NCBI RefSeq assembly: GCF_025145645.1
Contig: NZ_CP102252.1
Coordinates: 1,426,001 to 1,490,000 of the forward strand
From: Alistipes senegalensis JC50
GTDB taxonomy: Bacteria; Bacteroidota; Bacteroidia; Bacteroidales; Rikenellaceae
Direction: 5' to 3'
Length of the DNA: 64,000 nucleotides
The notes beneath the pieces were generated by a model. The model was not told where the DNA came from, ran no database searches, and saw only the letters and a program-made list of their open reading frames with translations. A program made the position numbers and the translations under genes. Shown here in pieces: positions 25,427 to 33,562 of this stretch. The first letter of the stretch is position 1, and the number at the start of each line of letters is the position of its first letter.

Positions 25427-25855
25427 TTAAATTGTGGTTTCGACGTAGTCGCGTCTTACGATAAACTTGGTGGTGATGGGCAGCTTCTGGGCTCCCAGGC
25501 GCAGGGCCTCCTGAGCCACTTCCAGGGGCACGCCTTCGGCCTCGAAGAGGATGCGTCCGGGAGTAACGGGCGCCACGAAGCCTTCGGGATTACCCTTACC
25601 CTTACCCATACGTACCTCGGCGGGCTTCTTCGTGATGGGTTTGTCGGGGAAGATGCGAATCCACAGCTGACCTTCACGCTTCATGTAACGCGTAATGGCC
25701 TGACGGGCCGCCTCTATCTGACGACCCGTGATCCAGGTCGATTCAAGTGCCTTGATTGCGAACGATCCGTATGCAAGCTGGTTTCCTCTCTGAGCGATAC
25801 CTTTCATACGGCCTTTCTGCATTCTTCTAAATTTGGTCTTTTTCGGCTGTAACAT
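25427..25855 (-). CDS. rplP: 50S ribosomal protein L16
   Basis: 142-residue protein that helps shape the A site. MLQPKKTKFRRMQKGRMKGI, GRQIEAARQAITRYMKREG and RMGKGKGNPEGFVAPVTPG are diagnostic. Confidence 0.98.
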   Translation of the reverse strand: MLQPKKTKFRRMQKGRMKGIAQRGNQLAYGSFAIKALESTWITGRQIEAARQAITRYMKREGQLWIRIFPDKPITKKPAEVRMGKGKGNPEGFVAPVTPGRILFEAEGVPLEVAQEALRLGAQKLPITTKFIVRRDYVETTI

Positions 25856-25885
25856 GTTAGTTCTGCTTTAAAAAGGTCCTACTTA

Positions 25886-26683
25886 CTACTGATTGTTGTT
25901 GCGGCGGTCTCCGCGTCCTCCGCGGCGGTCGCCACGATCGCCGCGTCCCCCGCGACGGTCGCCACGGTCTCCGCGTCCTCCGCGGCGGTCGCCGCGCTCA
26001 CCGCGGTCGCCCGAAGGAGCCTGTGCCGAAGCGCCTGCGATCTCGAACAGGTCGCGCTGACCGTAGACGATGCCCTGGCAGATCCAGACCTTCACGCCCA
26101 GGATGCCCACCTTGGTAAGCGCCTCCGTCAGGCAGTAGTCGATATCTGCGCGGAACGTATGCAACGGAATGCGTCCCTCCTTGATCGTCTCGGTGCGGGC
26201 CATCTCGGCGCCGCCCACACGGCCGGCAACCTGAATCTTGATACCCTCGGCGCCCATGCGCATGGTCGAAGCCACGGCGGTCTTCACCGCACGGCGGAAC
26301 GATACGCGGCCCTCCAGCTGGCGGGCGATGTTCTGGCCGACGATCACGGCGTCCACCTCGGGGCGCTTCACCTCGAAGATGTTGATCTGGATCTCCTTGC
26401 CGGTGAGCTTCTTCAGCTCCTCCTTCAGTTTGTCGACCTCCTGGCCGCCCTTGCCGATGATGATGCCCGGACGGGCCGTCGAAATCGTAACGGTCACGAG
26501 TTTCAGCGTGCGCTCGATGATGATCTTCGAGATGCTCGCCTTAGCCAGACGGACATTCAGATACTTGCGGATCTTGGCGTCTTCGACGAGTTTGTCGGAG
26601 AAATCCTTGCCTCCGAACCAATTGGAGTCCCAACCGCGGATGATGCCAAGACGATTTGCTATCGGATTAACTTTCTGTCCCAT
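25886..26683 (-). CDS. rpsC: 30S ribosomal protein S3 with RG-rich repeat tail
   Basis: Small-subunit protein at the mRNA entry site with helicase-like function. MGQKVNPIANRLGIIRGWDS, the KH-domain motif GIIIGKGGQEVDKLKEEL and VDAVIVGQNIARQLEGRVSF are standard. The last 41 residues are an unusual tail rich in Arg, Gly and Asp, made of three copies of the ten-residue unit GDRRGGRGDR and ending in NNNQ. The core is about 224 residues. 30 bases before rplP and 4 after rplV. Confidence 0.97.
   Translation of the reverse strand: MGQKVNPIANRLGIIRGWDSNWFGGKDFSDKLVEDAKIRKYLNVRLAKASISKIIIERTLKLVTVTISTARPGIIIGKGGQEVDKLKEELKKLTGKEIQINIFEVKRPEVDAVIVGQNIARQLEGRVSFRRAVKTAVASTMRMGAEGIKIQVAGRVGGAEMARTETIKEGRIPLHTFRADIDYCLTEALTKVGILGVKVWICQGIVYGQRDLFEIAGASAQAPSGDRGERGDRRGGRGDRGDRRGGRGDRGDRRGGRGDRRNNNQ
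25904..25993 (-). repeat. Three 30-bp tandem repeats in the rpsC tail
   Basis: Three consecutive 30-bp units (25904-25933, 25934-25963, 25964-25993) each encode GDRRGGRGDR. The first and third differ by a single base; the middle one differs at several positions. Being in multiples of three, copy changes would keep the frame. Confidence 0.9.
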
Positions 26684-26687
26684 CTGA

Positions 26688-27098
26688 TTACTTGTTTTCT
26701 ACGGTTACCATTTTGTCAACTACGATCGTTACGTGGTTCGAACGCTTGCGGATACGGTGTGCCCGGCCCTGGGGCGCAGCCTGAATACGCTTCAGCATGC
26801 GGCCGCAGTCTACGAACACCTCTTTCACGCAGAGCTTCGTGTCTTCCAGACGCTCCGACTCGTTCTTGGCCTCCCAGTTGGCGATCGCCGACTTGAGGAG
26901 CTTCTCCATACGGATCGACGCCTCCTTCTTCGAGTAACGAAGGATGCCCAGTGCCTTGTTGATCTCCACGCCGCGGATGATGTCGGCCACCAGGCGCATC
27001 TTACGGGGAGAGGTCGGGCAATCACGCATGATGGCGATTGCCTTCTGCTTCTTTTCGGCCTTCATTTTCTCGGCCATATTTGCTTTTCTTGCACCCAT
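26688..27098 (-). CDS. rplV: 50S ribosomal protein L22
   Basis: 136-residue protein lining the exit tunnel. MGARKANMAEKMKAEKKQK, CPTSPRKMRLVADIIRG and AAPQGRAHRIRKRSNHVTI are typical, including the tunnel hairpin. 4 bases before rpsC. Confidence 0.98.
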   Translation of the reverse strand: MGARKANMAEKMKAEKKQKAIAIMRDCPTSPRKMRLVADIIRGVEINKALGILRYSKKEASIRMEKLLKSAIANWEAKNESERLEDTKLCVKEVFVDCGRMLKRIQAAPQGRAHRIRKRSNHVTIVVDKMVTVENK

Positions 27099-27105
27099 TT
27101 TCTAC

Positions 27106-27375
27106 CTATTTTTTCTTGTTACCTGCGTGACCGCGGAAGTTGCGGGTGGGAGCGAACTCGCCGAGTTTGTGTCCCACCATGTTCTCAGTTACGTACACCG
27201 GAATGAACTTGTTTCCGTTGTGGACGGCTACCGTCTGACCTACGAAGTCAGGCGAGATCATACTTGCACGCGACCATGTTTTGATTACCGACTTTTTATT
27301 CCCTTCGGCCTGGGCGACGATCTTCGCCTCGAGCTTGGGGTCGATAAACGGTCCTTTTTTTAATGAACGGCTCAT
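27106..27375 (-). CDS. rpsS: 30S ribosomal protein S19
   Basis: 89-residue head protein. MSRSLKKGPFIDPKLEAKI, WSRASMISPDFVGQTVAVHN and MVGHKLGEFAPTRNFRGHAG are diagnostic. Confidence 0.98.
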   Translation of the reverse strand: MSRSLKKGPFIDPKLEAKIVAQAEGNKKSVIKTWSRASMISPDFVGQTVAVHNGNKFIPVYVTENMVGHKLGEFAPTRNFRGHAGNKKK

Positions 27376-27392
27376 TATGTACTCTTATTTAA

Positions 27393-28217
27393 TTATTTTT
27401 TCTTCTTGGAAATAATAAACTTCGAGGTCGTCTTCTTCGGGTTACGAGTCTTATAACCCTTGGCAAGCAGACCCTTGCGCGAACGCGGGTGACCACCCGA
27501 CGCACGTCCTTCGCCACCACCCATCGGGTGATCCACCGGGTTCATGACGACACCGCGGTTGCGGGGACGACGGCCGAGCCAACGCTCGCGTCCTGCCTTG
27601 CCGGACTGCTCGAGGCTGTGGTCGACGTTCGACACGACACCCACCGTAGCGCGGCAAGTTACGAGTACCATACGAGTCTCGCCCGAAGGCAGCTTGATGA
27701 TGGCGAATTTGCCCTCACGAGCCAGCAGCTGGGCGTAGGAACCGGCCGAACGCGCCATAGCGGCACCCTGACCGGGGTAGAGTTCAATGTTGTGCACGAC
27801 CGTACCCAGGGGGATCTCGCTCAGGAAGAGCGTGTTTCCGACCTCGGGAGCGACGCCTGCGCCGCTCATGACGGTCTGGCCGACCTGGAGTCCGTTGGGT
27901 GCGATGATGTAGCTTTTCTCACCGTCGGCGTAAACCAGCAGGGCGATGCGGGCGGTACGATTGGGGTCGTACTCGATCGATTTTACGGTTGCAGCGATGC
28001 CGTCCTTCGTGCGTTTGAAGTCGACATTACGATACATCTGCTTGTGACCGCCGCCGATATAGCGAACCGTCATCTTACCGGCGTTGTTGCGGCCGCCCGA
28101 GCTCTTCTTGGGGCTCAGCAGCGACTTCTCCGGCTTGTTCGTCGTGATTTCGTCGAACGTGCCGATAATCTTATGTCTCGTACCTGCGGTTACAGGTTTA
28201 AATTTTCTTACTGCCAT
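27393..28217 (-). CDS. rplB: 50S ribosomal protein L2
   Basis: 274-residue primary 23S rRNA binder needed for peptidyl transfer. MAVRKFKPVTAGTRHKI, GRNNAGKMTVRYIGGGHKQ and the signature VVMNPVDHPMGGGEGRASG, whose His is the conserved one near the catalytic centre, are all present. Confidence 0.98.
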   Translation of the reverse strand: MAVRKFKPVTAGTRHKIIGTFDEITTNKPEKSLLSPKKSSGGRNNAGKMTVRYIGGGHKQMYRNVDFKRTKDGIAATVKSIEYDPNRTARIALLVYADGEKSYIIAPNGLQVGQTVMSGAGVAPEVGNTLFLSEIPLGTVVHNIELYPGQGAAMARSAGSYAQLLAREGKFAIIKLPSGETRMVLVTCRATVGVVSNVDHSLEQSGKAGRERWLGRRPRNRGVVMNPVDHPMGGGEGRASGGHPRSRKGLLAKGYKTRNPKKTTSKFIISKKKK

Positions 28218-28222
28218 CTTCG

Positions 28223-28513
28223 TTAGATATTACTGTAAAAATCGATCTTGTCTCCATCCTTCAAGGTGACGATAGCCTTCTTGAAGTTATTGGCGCGACC
28301 CTCCAGAAGACCTGCCTTGGTATAGCGGCTCTTGAGTTTGCCCATGTAGTTCACGGTGTTCACGTCCGTAACGACGACGTTGTACATCTGCTCTACGGCA
28401 TTGCGAATCTGCAGCTTGTTAGCCCTTACGTCAACGATAAAACCGTAGCGATTCAACTTATCGCCCTGAATCGTCATTTTTTCGGTCAAAACCGGCTTAA
28501 TAATAATGTTCAT
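28223..28513 (-). CDS. rplW: 50S ribosomal protein L23
   Basis: 96-residue protein at the exit of the peptide tunnel, docking site for trigger factor. MNIIIKPVLTEKMTIQGDK and RYGFIVDVRANKLQIRNAVE are typical. The frame is open further upstream inside rplD; the start at 28513 is chosen from the family N-terminus. Confidence 0.97.
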   Translation of the reverse strand: MNIIIKPVLTEKMTIQGDKLNRYGFIVDVRANKLQIRNAVEQMYNVVVTDVNTVNYMGKLKSRYTKAGLLEGRANNFKKAIVTLKDGDKIDFYSNI

Positions 28514-28527
28514 TGTAACTTGCGTTT

Positions 28528-29154
28528 TTAAGCTAACATCGTATTCAATACATTCTCGGCGCCCTCCACCATCACGATGGCCGATGCGTTCATCACGTCG
28601 TAGGTGCAGACGTTCTGAGCCAGCACGGGCTTCACGTAGGTAAGGTTGCGGCACGACAGCTGCAGGTTCACGTTCGATTCCGGAAGAACGAGCAGAACCT
28701 TCTTGTCGTCGACCTTCAGCGCCTCGGCCAGCGCAGCTACCGACTTGGTCTTGGGAGCCTCCATCGAGATGGCCTCGACGATGCTGATGGCACCGGCCTG
28801 AGCCTTGTAGGTCAGCGCGCTGCGGCGAGCCAGCTGCTTGAGCTTCTTGTTGAGTTTGAAGCTGTAATCGCGGGGCTGGGGACCGAATACGCGGCCGCCG
28901 CCCGGGAACAGGGGCGACTTGATGCTGCCCGCACGCGCACCTCCGGTGCCTTTCTGGCGTTTGAGTTTGCGGGTCGAGCCGGCAACTTCGTTGCGTTGCT
29001 TCGACTTGTGCGTGCCCTGACGCTGGTCGGCGAGGTACTGCTTCACGTCGAGGTAGATAGCGTGGTCATTAGCCTCTACTCCGAAAACGGCATCCGAAAG
29101 GACTACCTTGCGACCCGTCTCTTTTCCTTGTGTGTTCAATACAGCTAATTCCAT
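28528..29154 (-). CDS. rplD: 50S ribosomal protein L4
   Basis: 208-residue protein of the exit tunnel; in many bacteria it also represses its own operon. MELAVLNTQGKETGRKVVL, KQRNEVAGSTRKLKRQKGTG and GGRVFGPQPRDYSFKLNKK (tunnel loop) are present. Start taken at 29154, four codons inside a slightly longer frame, from the family N-terminus; this gives a one-base gap after rplC. Confidence 0.97.
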   Translation of the reverse strand: MELAVLNTQGKETGRKVVLSDAVFGVEANDHAIYLDVKQYLADQRQGTHKSKQRNEVAGSTRKLKRQKGTGGARAGSIKSPLFPGGGRVFGPQPRDYSFKLNKKLKQLARRSALTYKAQAGAISIVEAISMEAPKTKSVAALAEALKVDDKKVLLVLPESNVNLQLSCRNLTYVKPVLAQNVCTYDVMNASAIVMVEGAENVLNTMLA

Positions 29155-29155
29155 A

Positions 29156-29770
29156 CTACTTTTCAATCGTTAAATAAGCACCTTTGGCTCCCGGAATCGA
29201 ACCCTTCACGAGGATGAGGTTGTTCTCGGGAATTACTTTCAATACACGCAGGTTCAGAACCTTGACCTGCTCGCCGCCCATCCGGCCGGGCAGACGCTTG
29301 CCCTTGAAGACGCGCGAGGGATAGGACGACGCACCCAGCGAACCCGGCTTGCGCGCACGGTTGTGCTGGCCGTGGGTCTGGCCGCCTACGCCGCCGAAGC
29401 CGTGGCGTTTCACGACGCCCTGGAAGCCTTTTCCTTTCGAGATCCCGGTCACGTCAACCCAGTCCTCCTCCGAGAAGAGCTCTACGGTCAGCGTGTCGCC
29501 GAGTGCCACTTCGGGCATCCCCTTGAACTCCGCCATCTTGCGTTTGGGGGTGGTGCCGGCTTTCTTGAAGTGACCTAACAAGCTGCTGCTGGTGTGCTTT
29601 TCACTTTTTTCGTCATAGGCAACCTGAACCGCCTCGTAAGCATCCTTCTCGACGGTTTTGATTTGCGTAACAACGCACGGACCAGCCTCAATGACAGTGC
29701 ATGGTATGTTCTTACCCTCGGCACTGTAAACGGAAGTCATTCCGATTTTCTTTCCAATAAGTCCTGACAT
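29156..29770 (-). CDS. rplC: 50S ribosomal protein L3
   Basis: 204-residue protein reaching the peptidyl-transferase centre. MSGLIGKKIGMTSVYSAEG, VTGISKGKGFQGVVKRHGFG and the GSLGASSYPSRVFKGKRLPG loop are diagnostic. It is separated from rpsJ by 120 bases that hold a long hairpin. Confidence 0.98.
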   Translation of the reverse strand: MSGLIGKKIGMTSVYSAEGKNIPCTVIEAGPCVVTQIKTVEKDAYEAVQVAYDEKSEKHTSSSLLGHFKKAGTTPKRKMAEFKGMPEVALGDTLTVELFSEEDWVDVTGISKGKGFQGVVKRHGFGGVGGQTHGQHNRARKPGSLGASSYPSRVFKGKRLPGRMGGEQVKVLNLRVLKVIPENNLILVKGSIPGAKGAYLTIEK

Positions 29771-29823
29771 TTGTTGTCAATTGTTCGTTATAAAATAGTG
29801 TAAAGTGATGTTGCGTTCATTTC

Positions 29824-29874
29824 CCGCCGGTTCCCGGTCCGAAACGCCGTAAACGGCATTTCGGGAGCCGGCGG
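29824..29874 (-). promoter_or_regulatory. Long hairpin in the rpsJ-rplC spacer
   Basis: CCGCCGG (29824-29830) pairs with CCGGCGG (29868-29874), and an inner arm pairs CCGAAA (29839-29844) with TTTCGG (29859-29864) and GCCG (29846-29849) with CGGC (29854-29857) around a TAAA loop. It lies in the untranslated stretch just before rplC, where an attenuator or a ribosomal-protein binding site would act on rplC, rplD and the following genes. No T-run was seen. Confidence 0.6.
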
Positions 29875-29890
29875 AACGTCGTTCGGTCTA

Positions 29891-30196
29891 TCACACCTTG
29901 ATCTCGACCTCGACTCCCGAAGGAAGTTCGAGCTTCATCAGCGCGTCGATCGTCTTGGGCGTCGATGAGTAGATGTCGAGGATGCGCTTGAAGGTGCAGA
30001 GCTGGAACTGCTCGCGGGCTTTCTTGTTGACGAAAGTCGAGCGGTTGACCGTAAAAATCTGCTTGTGCGTGGGAAGGGGCACCGGGCCGCTCACGACGGC
30101 GCCCGTGCTCTTCACGGTCTTCACAATCTTCTCGGCCGACTTGTCCACGAGATTGTGATCGAATGACTTTAACTTGATTCTAATCTTCTGGTTCAT
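29891..30196 (-). CDS. rpsJ: 30S ribosomal protein S10
   Basis: 101-residue head protein, also the NusE antitermination factor. MNQKIRIKLKSFDHNLVDKS, VSGPVPLPTHKQIFTVNRST and ALMKLELPSGVEVEIKV are diagnostic. Nine bases after fusA, so str and S10 genes are one unit here; tuf is not between them. Confidence 0.98.
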   Translation of the reverse strand: MNQKIRIKLKSFDHNLVDKSAEKIVKTVKSTGAVVSGPVPLPTHKQIFTVNRSTFVNKKAREQFQLCTFKRILDIYSSTPKTIDALMKLELPSGVEVEIKV

Positions 30197-30205
30197 ATTG
30201 TTTGC

Positions 30206-32320
30206 TTATTCTATTTCCTTACGTTTACCACTCGACTTCTCGATGATCTCCTTGGCCAGGTTGGCAGGAACCTCCTCGAAGTGCGAGAACTCCATGGACG
30301 AAGTGGCGCGGCCCGACGAGATCGTACGCAGCACGGTCACATAACCGAACATCTCCGACAGGGGAACCTTGGCCTTCACCACGCGGGCGGTGCCTTTCGT
30401 CTCCATGCCGGTGATCTGGCCGCGGCGCTTGTTCAGGTCGCCGATGATGTCGCCCATGTTCTCCTCGGGGGTAACGACCTCCACGGACATCACGGGTTCC
30501 AGGATCACCGAACCGGCCTTGGGAGCGGCGTTGCGGTAACCGTTGCGGGCTGCGATCTCGAACGACAGCTGGTCGGAGTCCACCGGGTGGAACGAACCGT
30601 CGATCAGCGTGATCTTCATCGAGTCCATCGGATAACCGGCCAGCGCACCGTTGGCCATAGCCGACTCGAAGCCCTTCTGAACCGAAGGAATGAACTCCTT
30701 GGGAATGTTGCCGCCCTTCACCTGATCGACGAACGTAAGGCCCATCTTGCCGTCCTCGGCGGGACCGATCTCGAAGATGATGTCGGCGAACTTACCGCGG
30801 CCGCCGGTCTGCTTCTTGAAGACCTCGCGGTGCTGAACCGTCTTGGTGAGCGACTCCTTGTAGTTCACCTGCGGGGCACCCTGGTTGATCTCCACGCCGA
30901 ACTCGCGGCGCAGACGGTCTACGATGATGTCGAGGTGGAGCTCACCCATACCGCTGATAACCGTCTGACCCGAATCCTCGTCGGTGTGAACCGTGAAGGT
31001 AGGGTCCTCCTCAGCCAGCTTGCCCAGGGCGATACCGAGCTTGTCGAGGTCCTTCTGGGTCTTGGGCTCTACGGCCAGACCGATCACCGGCTCGGGGAAG
31101 GTCATCTGCTCCAGCATGATAGGTGCGTTCTCGGCGCAGAGCGTGTCGCCCGTGCGGATCTCCTTGAAACCTACGGCTGCGCAGATGTCGCCGGCGCCGA
31201 CGGTCTCCATCGGGTTCTGCTTGTTGGCGTGCATCTGGTAGATACGGCTGATACGCTCGCGTTTGCCGCTGCGCGAATCGAGGACGTAGGAACCTGCATC
31301 GAGTTTGCCCGAGTAGACGCGCACGAAAGCCAGACGGCCTACGAACGGGTCGGTAGCGATCTTGAAGGCCAGTCCGCAGAAGGGCTCGTCCTCCGAAGCG
31401 TGGCGCACCTCTTCCTGCTCGGTCTTGGGGTTCAGGCCCTTGACGGGGGGCAGATCCAGCGGCGAGGGGAGGAATGCCATCACGTAGTCGAGCAGCTTCT
31501 GCACGCCCTTGTTGTGGAAGGACGAACCGCAGAGCATCGGCACGATCTGCATCGAGATCGTGGCCTTGCGGATTGCGGCGAGCAGCTCGTCGGCCGTGAT
31601 CGAATCGGGGTCCTCGAAGAACTTCTCCATCAGCGCATCGTCGGTGGAGGCCACCTCCTCGATGAGCTTGGCGCGCCATTCGGCAGCCTCGGCCTTCATC
31701 GACTCGGGAATCTCCTTCAACTCGAAGTTGTCGCGGACGGTCTTGTCGTCGTAGTAATAGATAGCATTATTATATATAAGGTCTACCAGACCTTCGAACT
31801 TGTCCTCGGCACCGATGGGCAGGACTACCGGCAGAGCCGTAGCCCCGAAGTGCTCCTTGATCTGTGCGCACACCGACAGGAAGTCGGCGCCCGTGCGGTC
31901 CATCTTGTTGACGTAACCGAGGCGGGGAACGTTGTATTTGTCGGCCTGACGCCATACCGTCTCCGACTGGGGCTCGACGCCGCCCACGGCGCAGAACGTG
32001 GCGATAGCGCCGTCCAGCACGCGCAGCGAACGCTCCACCTCGACCGTGAAGTCAACGTGTCCCGGGGTGTCGATCAGGTTGATCTGGTACTGGTTGCCCT
32101 TGTAGTTCCAGAATGCGGTCGTAGCGGCCGAGGTGATCGTGATGCCGCGCTCCTGCTCCTGAACCATCCAGTCCATCGTGGCGCCGCCGTCGTGCACCTC
32201 GCCGATCTTGTGGGTCTTGCCCGTGTAGAAAAGGATTCGCTCGGATGTAGTGGTCTTACCGGCGTCGATGTGGGCCATGATGCCGATGTTGCGAGTATAC
32301 TTTAAGTCTCTGGTTGCCAT
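30206..32320 (-). CDS. fusA: Translation elongation factor G
   Basis: Ribosomal GTPase that drives translocation and recycling, 704 residues. G1 AHIDAGKTT (about 16-24), G3 DTPGH, G4 NKMD and all five domains are present, including domain IV GRGKFADIIFEIGP and the C-terminal GYVTVLRTISSGRATSSMEF. Its place between rpsG and rpsJ marks it as the main EF-G rather than an extra paralogue. Confidence 0.98.
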   Translation of the reverse strand: MATRDLKYTRNIGIMAHIDAGKTTTSERILFYTGKTHKIGEVHDGGATMDWMVQEQERGITITSAATTAFWNYKGNQYQINLIDTPGHVDFTVEVERSLRVLDGAIATFCAVGGVEPQSETVWRQADKYNVPRLGYVNKMDRTGADFLSVCAQIKEHFGATALPVVLPIGAEDKFEGLVDLIYNNAIYYYDDKTVRDNFELKEIPESMKAEAAEWRAKLIEEVASTDDALMEKFFEDPDSITADELLAAIRKATISMQIVPMLCGSSFHNKGVQKLLDYVMAFLPSPLDLPPVKGLNPKTEQEEVRHASEDEPFCGLAFKIATDPFVGRLAFVRVYSGKLDAGSYVLDSRSGKRERISRIYQMHANKQNPMETVGAGDICAAVGFKEIRTGDTLCAENAPIMLEQMTFPEPVIGLAVEPKTQKDLDKLGIALGKLAEEDPTFTVHTDEDSGQTVISGMGELHLDIIVDRLRREFGVEINQGAPQVNYKESLTKTVQHREVFKKQTGGRGKFADIIFEIGPAEDGKMGLTFVDQVKGGNIPKEFIPSVQKGFESAMANGALAGYPMDSMKITLIDGSFHPVDSDQLSFEIAARNGYRNAAPKAGSVILEPVMSVEVVTPEENMGDIIGDLNKRRGQITGMETKGTARVVKAKVPLSEMFGYVTVLRTISSGRATSSMEFSHFEEVPANLAKEIIEKSSGKRKEIE

Positions 32321-32336
32321 CTGTCAATCCTCTCTT

Positions 32337-32813
32337 TTAGAATCTGAAGTGTGCGAATGCCTTGTTTGCCTCGGCCATGCGGTGCATCTCCTCCTTGCGT
32401 TTGAAGGCGGCACCCTGCTGGTTGAAGGCATCCAGTATCTCTGCCGAAAGCTTGTCTGCCATCGTCTTGCCGGCGCGCTTGCGGGAATAGAGGACAAGGT
32501 TTTTCATGGAAATAGAAATCTTGCGCTCCGGACGAACCTCCATAGGAACCTGGAACGTCGCACCGCCGATACGCTTCGATTTCACTTCGACTTGGGGTGT
32601 GATGTTCTCCAGGGCCTGTTTCCAGATTTCCAGGGGAGATTTATCAGCATCCTTCATCTTCTTGCCGACGATATCCAACGCATCGTAGAAAATCGTGTAG
32701 GCAATACTCTTCTTACCATCCAGCATAAGGTTGTTCACGAAACGGGTCACAGCCACGTCTCCGAACTTCGGATCCGGAAGTAGAATTCGCTTCTTTGGCT
32801 TAGCTTTTCTCAT
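32337..32813 (-). CDS. rpsG: 30S ribosomal protein S7
   Basis: 158-residue nucleator of the small-subunit head. MRKAKPKKRILLPDPKFGD, FVNNLMLDGKKSIAYTIFYD and VPMEVRPERKISISMKNLVL are diagnostic. Confidence 0.98.
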   Translation of the reverse strand: MRKAKPKKRILLPDPKFGDVAVTRFVNNLMLDGKKSIAYTIFYDALDIVGKKMKDADKSPLEIWKQALENITPQVEVKSKRIGGATFQVPMEVRPERKISISMKNLVLYSRKRAGKTMADKLSAEILDAFNQQGAAFKRKEEMHRMAEANKAFAHFRF

Positions 32814-32851
32814 TGCTATTAAAAATGTTCTTCGTTAAAAATTTCTCTTGA

Positions 32852-33232
32852 CTACTTGCCTGCCTTGGGGCGTTTGGCACCGTACTTCGAACGACGCTGA
32901 CGACGCCCATCGACGCCTGCCGAGTCGAGCGCACCGCGCACCAGGTGATAACGTACACCGGGGAGGTCCTTCACACGACCGCCGCGGACGAGCACGATGG
33001 AGTGCTCCTGCAAGTTGTGGCCTTCTCCGGGGATGTAGGCGTTGACCTCCTTGCCGTTGGTCAATCTCACACGCGCCACCTTACGCATGGCCGAGTTCGG
33101 CTTTTTCGGGGTCGTGGTGTACACACGCGTACATACGCCCCGGCGCTGCGGACACGCGGCCAGTGCGGGAGACTTCGACTTGTCCTCCAGCGTCACGCGG
33201 CCGTTTCTCACTAACTGTTGAATAGTTGGCAT
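32852..33232 (-). CDS. rpsL: 30S ribosomal protein S12
   Basis: 126-residue decoding-centre protein, first gene of the cluster. MPTIQQLVRNGRVTLEDKSK, TTPKKPNSAMRKVARVRLT and GRVKDLPGVRYHLVRGALD are present. The Lys residues in KKPNS and GRVKD that are changed in streptomycin-resistant strains are wild type here. Confidence 0.98.
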   Translation of the reverse strand: MPTIQQLVRNGRVTLEDKSKSPALAACPQRRGVCTRVYTTTPKKPNSAMRKVARVRLTNGKEVNAYIPGEGHNLQEHSIVLVRGGRVKDLPGVRYHLVRGALDSAGVDGRRQRRSKYGAKRPKAGK

Positions 33233-33290
33233 TGCTTAAACTGTCCTTTAATTGTTAAAAAAATCTATCTCCATTGTCCAAAATGGACTG

Positions 33291-33319
33291 CAAAGGTACG
33301 CATTTTTTCGGAAATACAA
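33291..33319 (-). promoter_or_regulatory. Promoter of the ribosomal cluster upstream of rpsL
   Basis: On the minus strand TACCTTTG (33298-33291) is a TAnnTTTG match, with TTG (33319-33317) 18 bases before it. It leaves a leader of about 50 bases to the rpsL ATG. Together with the plus-strand promoter at 33472 it accounts for most of the 330-base spacer 33233-33562; the AT-rich stretch between them holds nothing else recognised. Confidence 0.75.
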
Positions 33320-33471
33320 TATATAAGGGCATCTTTTTTCGTGATTTTACGGGATTTCGCGCCGTTTTTCATTCTTTTTACTTATAGTTTTCACAGCAAT
33401 ATATCATATCATTTATACATAAAATTACAAACCGCTGCCTTTCATAGTCTTATGCGAACTTTTCGGAAGGC

Positions 33472-33501
33472 TTGAAATTCGCGGAAAAATCACTAAATTT
33501 G
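33472..33501 (+). promoter_or_regulatory. Promoter of the LRR lipoprotein gene
   Basis: TTG (33472-33474), 19 bases, TAAATTTG (33494-33501), an exact TAnnTTTG fit. The lipoprotein ATG at 33563 is about 55 bases past the expected transcription start. Confidence 0.8.
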
Positions 33502-33562
33502 CCTGTGCATTCCGGGGCAACCTCCTGAATGACAAAAATCAATCATCAAAAATTTTCAGACC

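Noticed and set aside
25904..25993. CRISPR-like or minisatellite array at the end of rpsC
   Set aside because: The 30-bp repeats have no spacers and keep a regular protein repeat in frame; they are part of the S3 tail.
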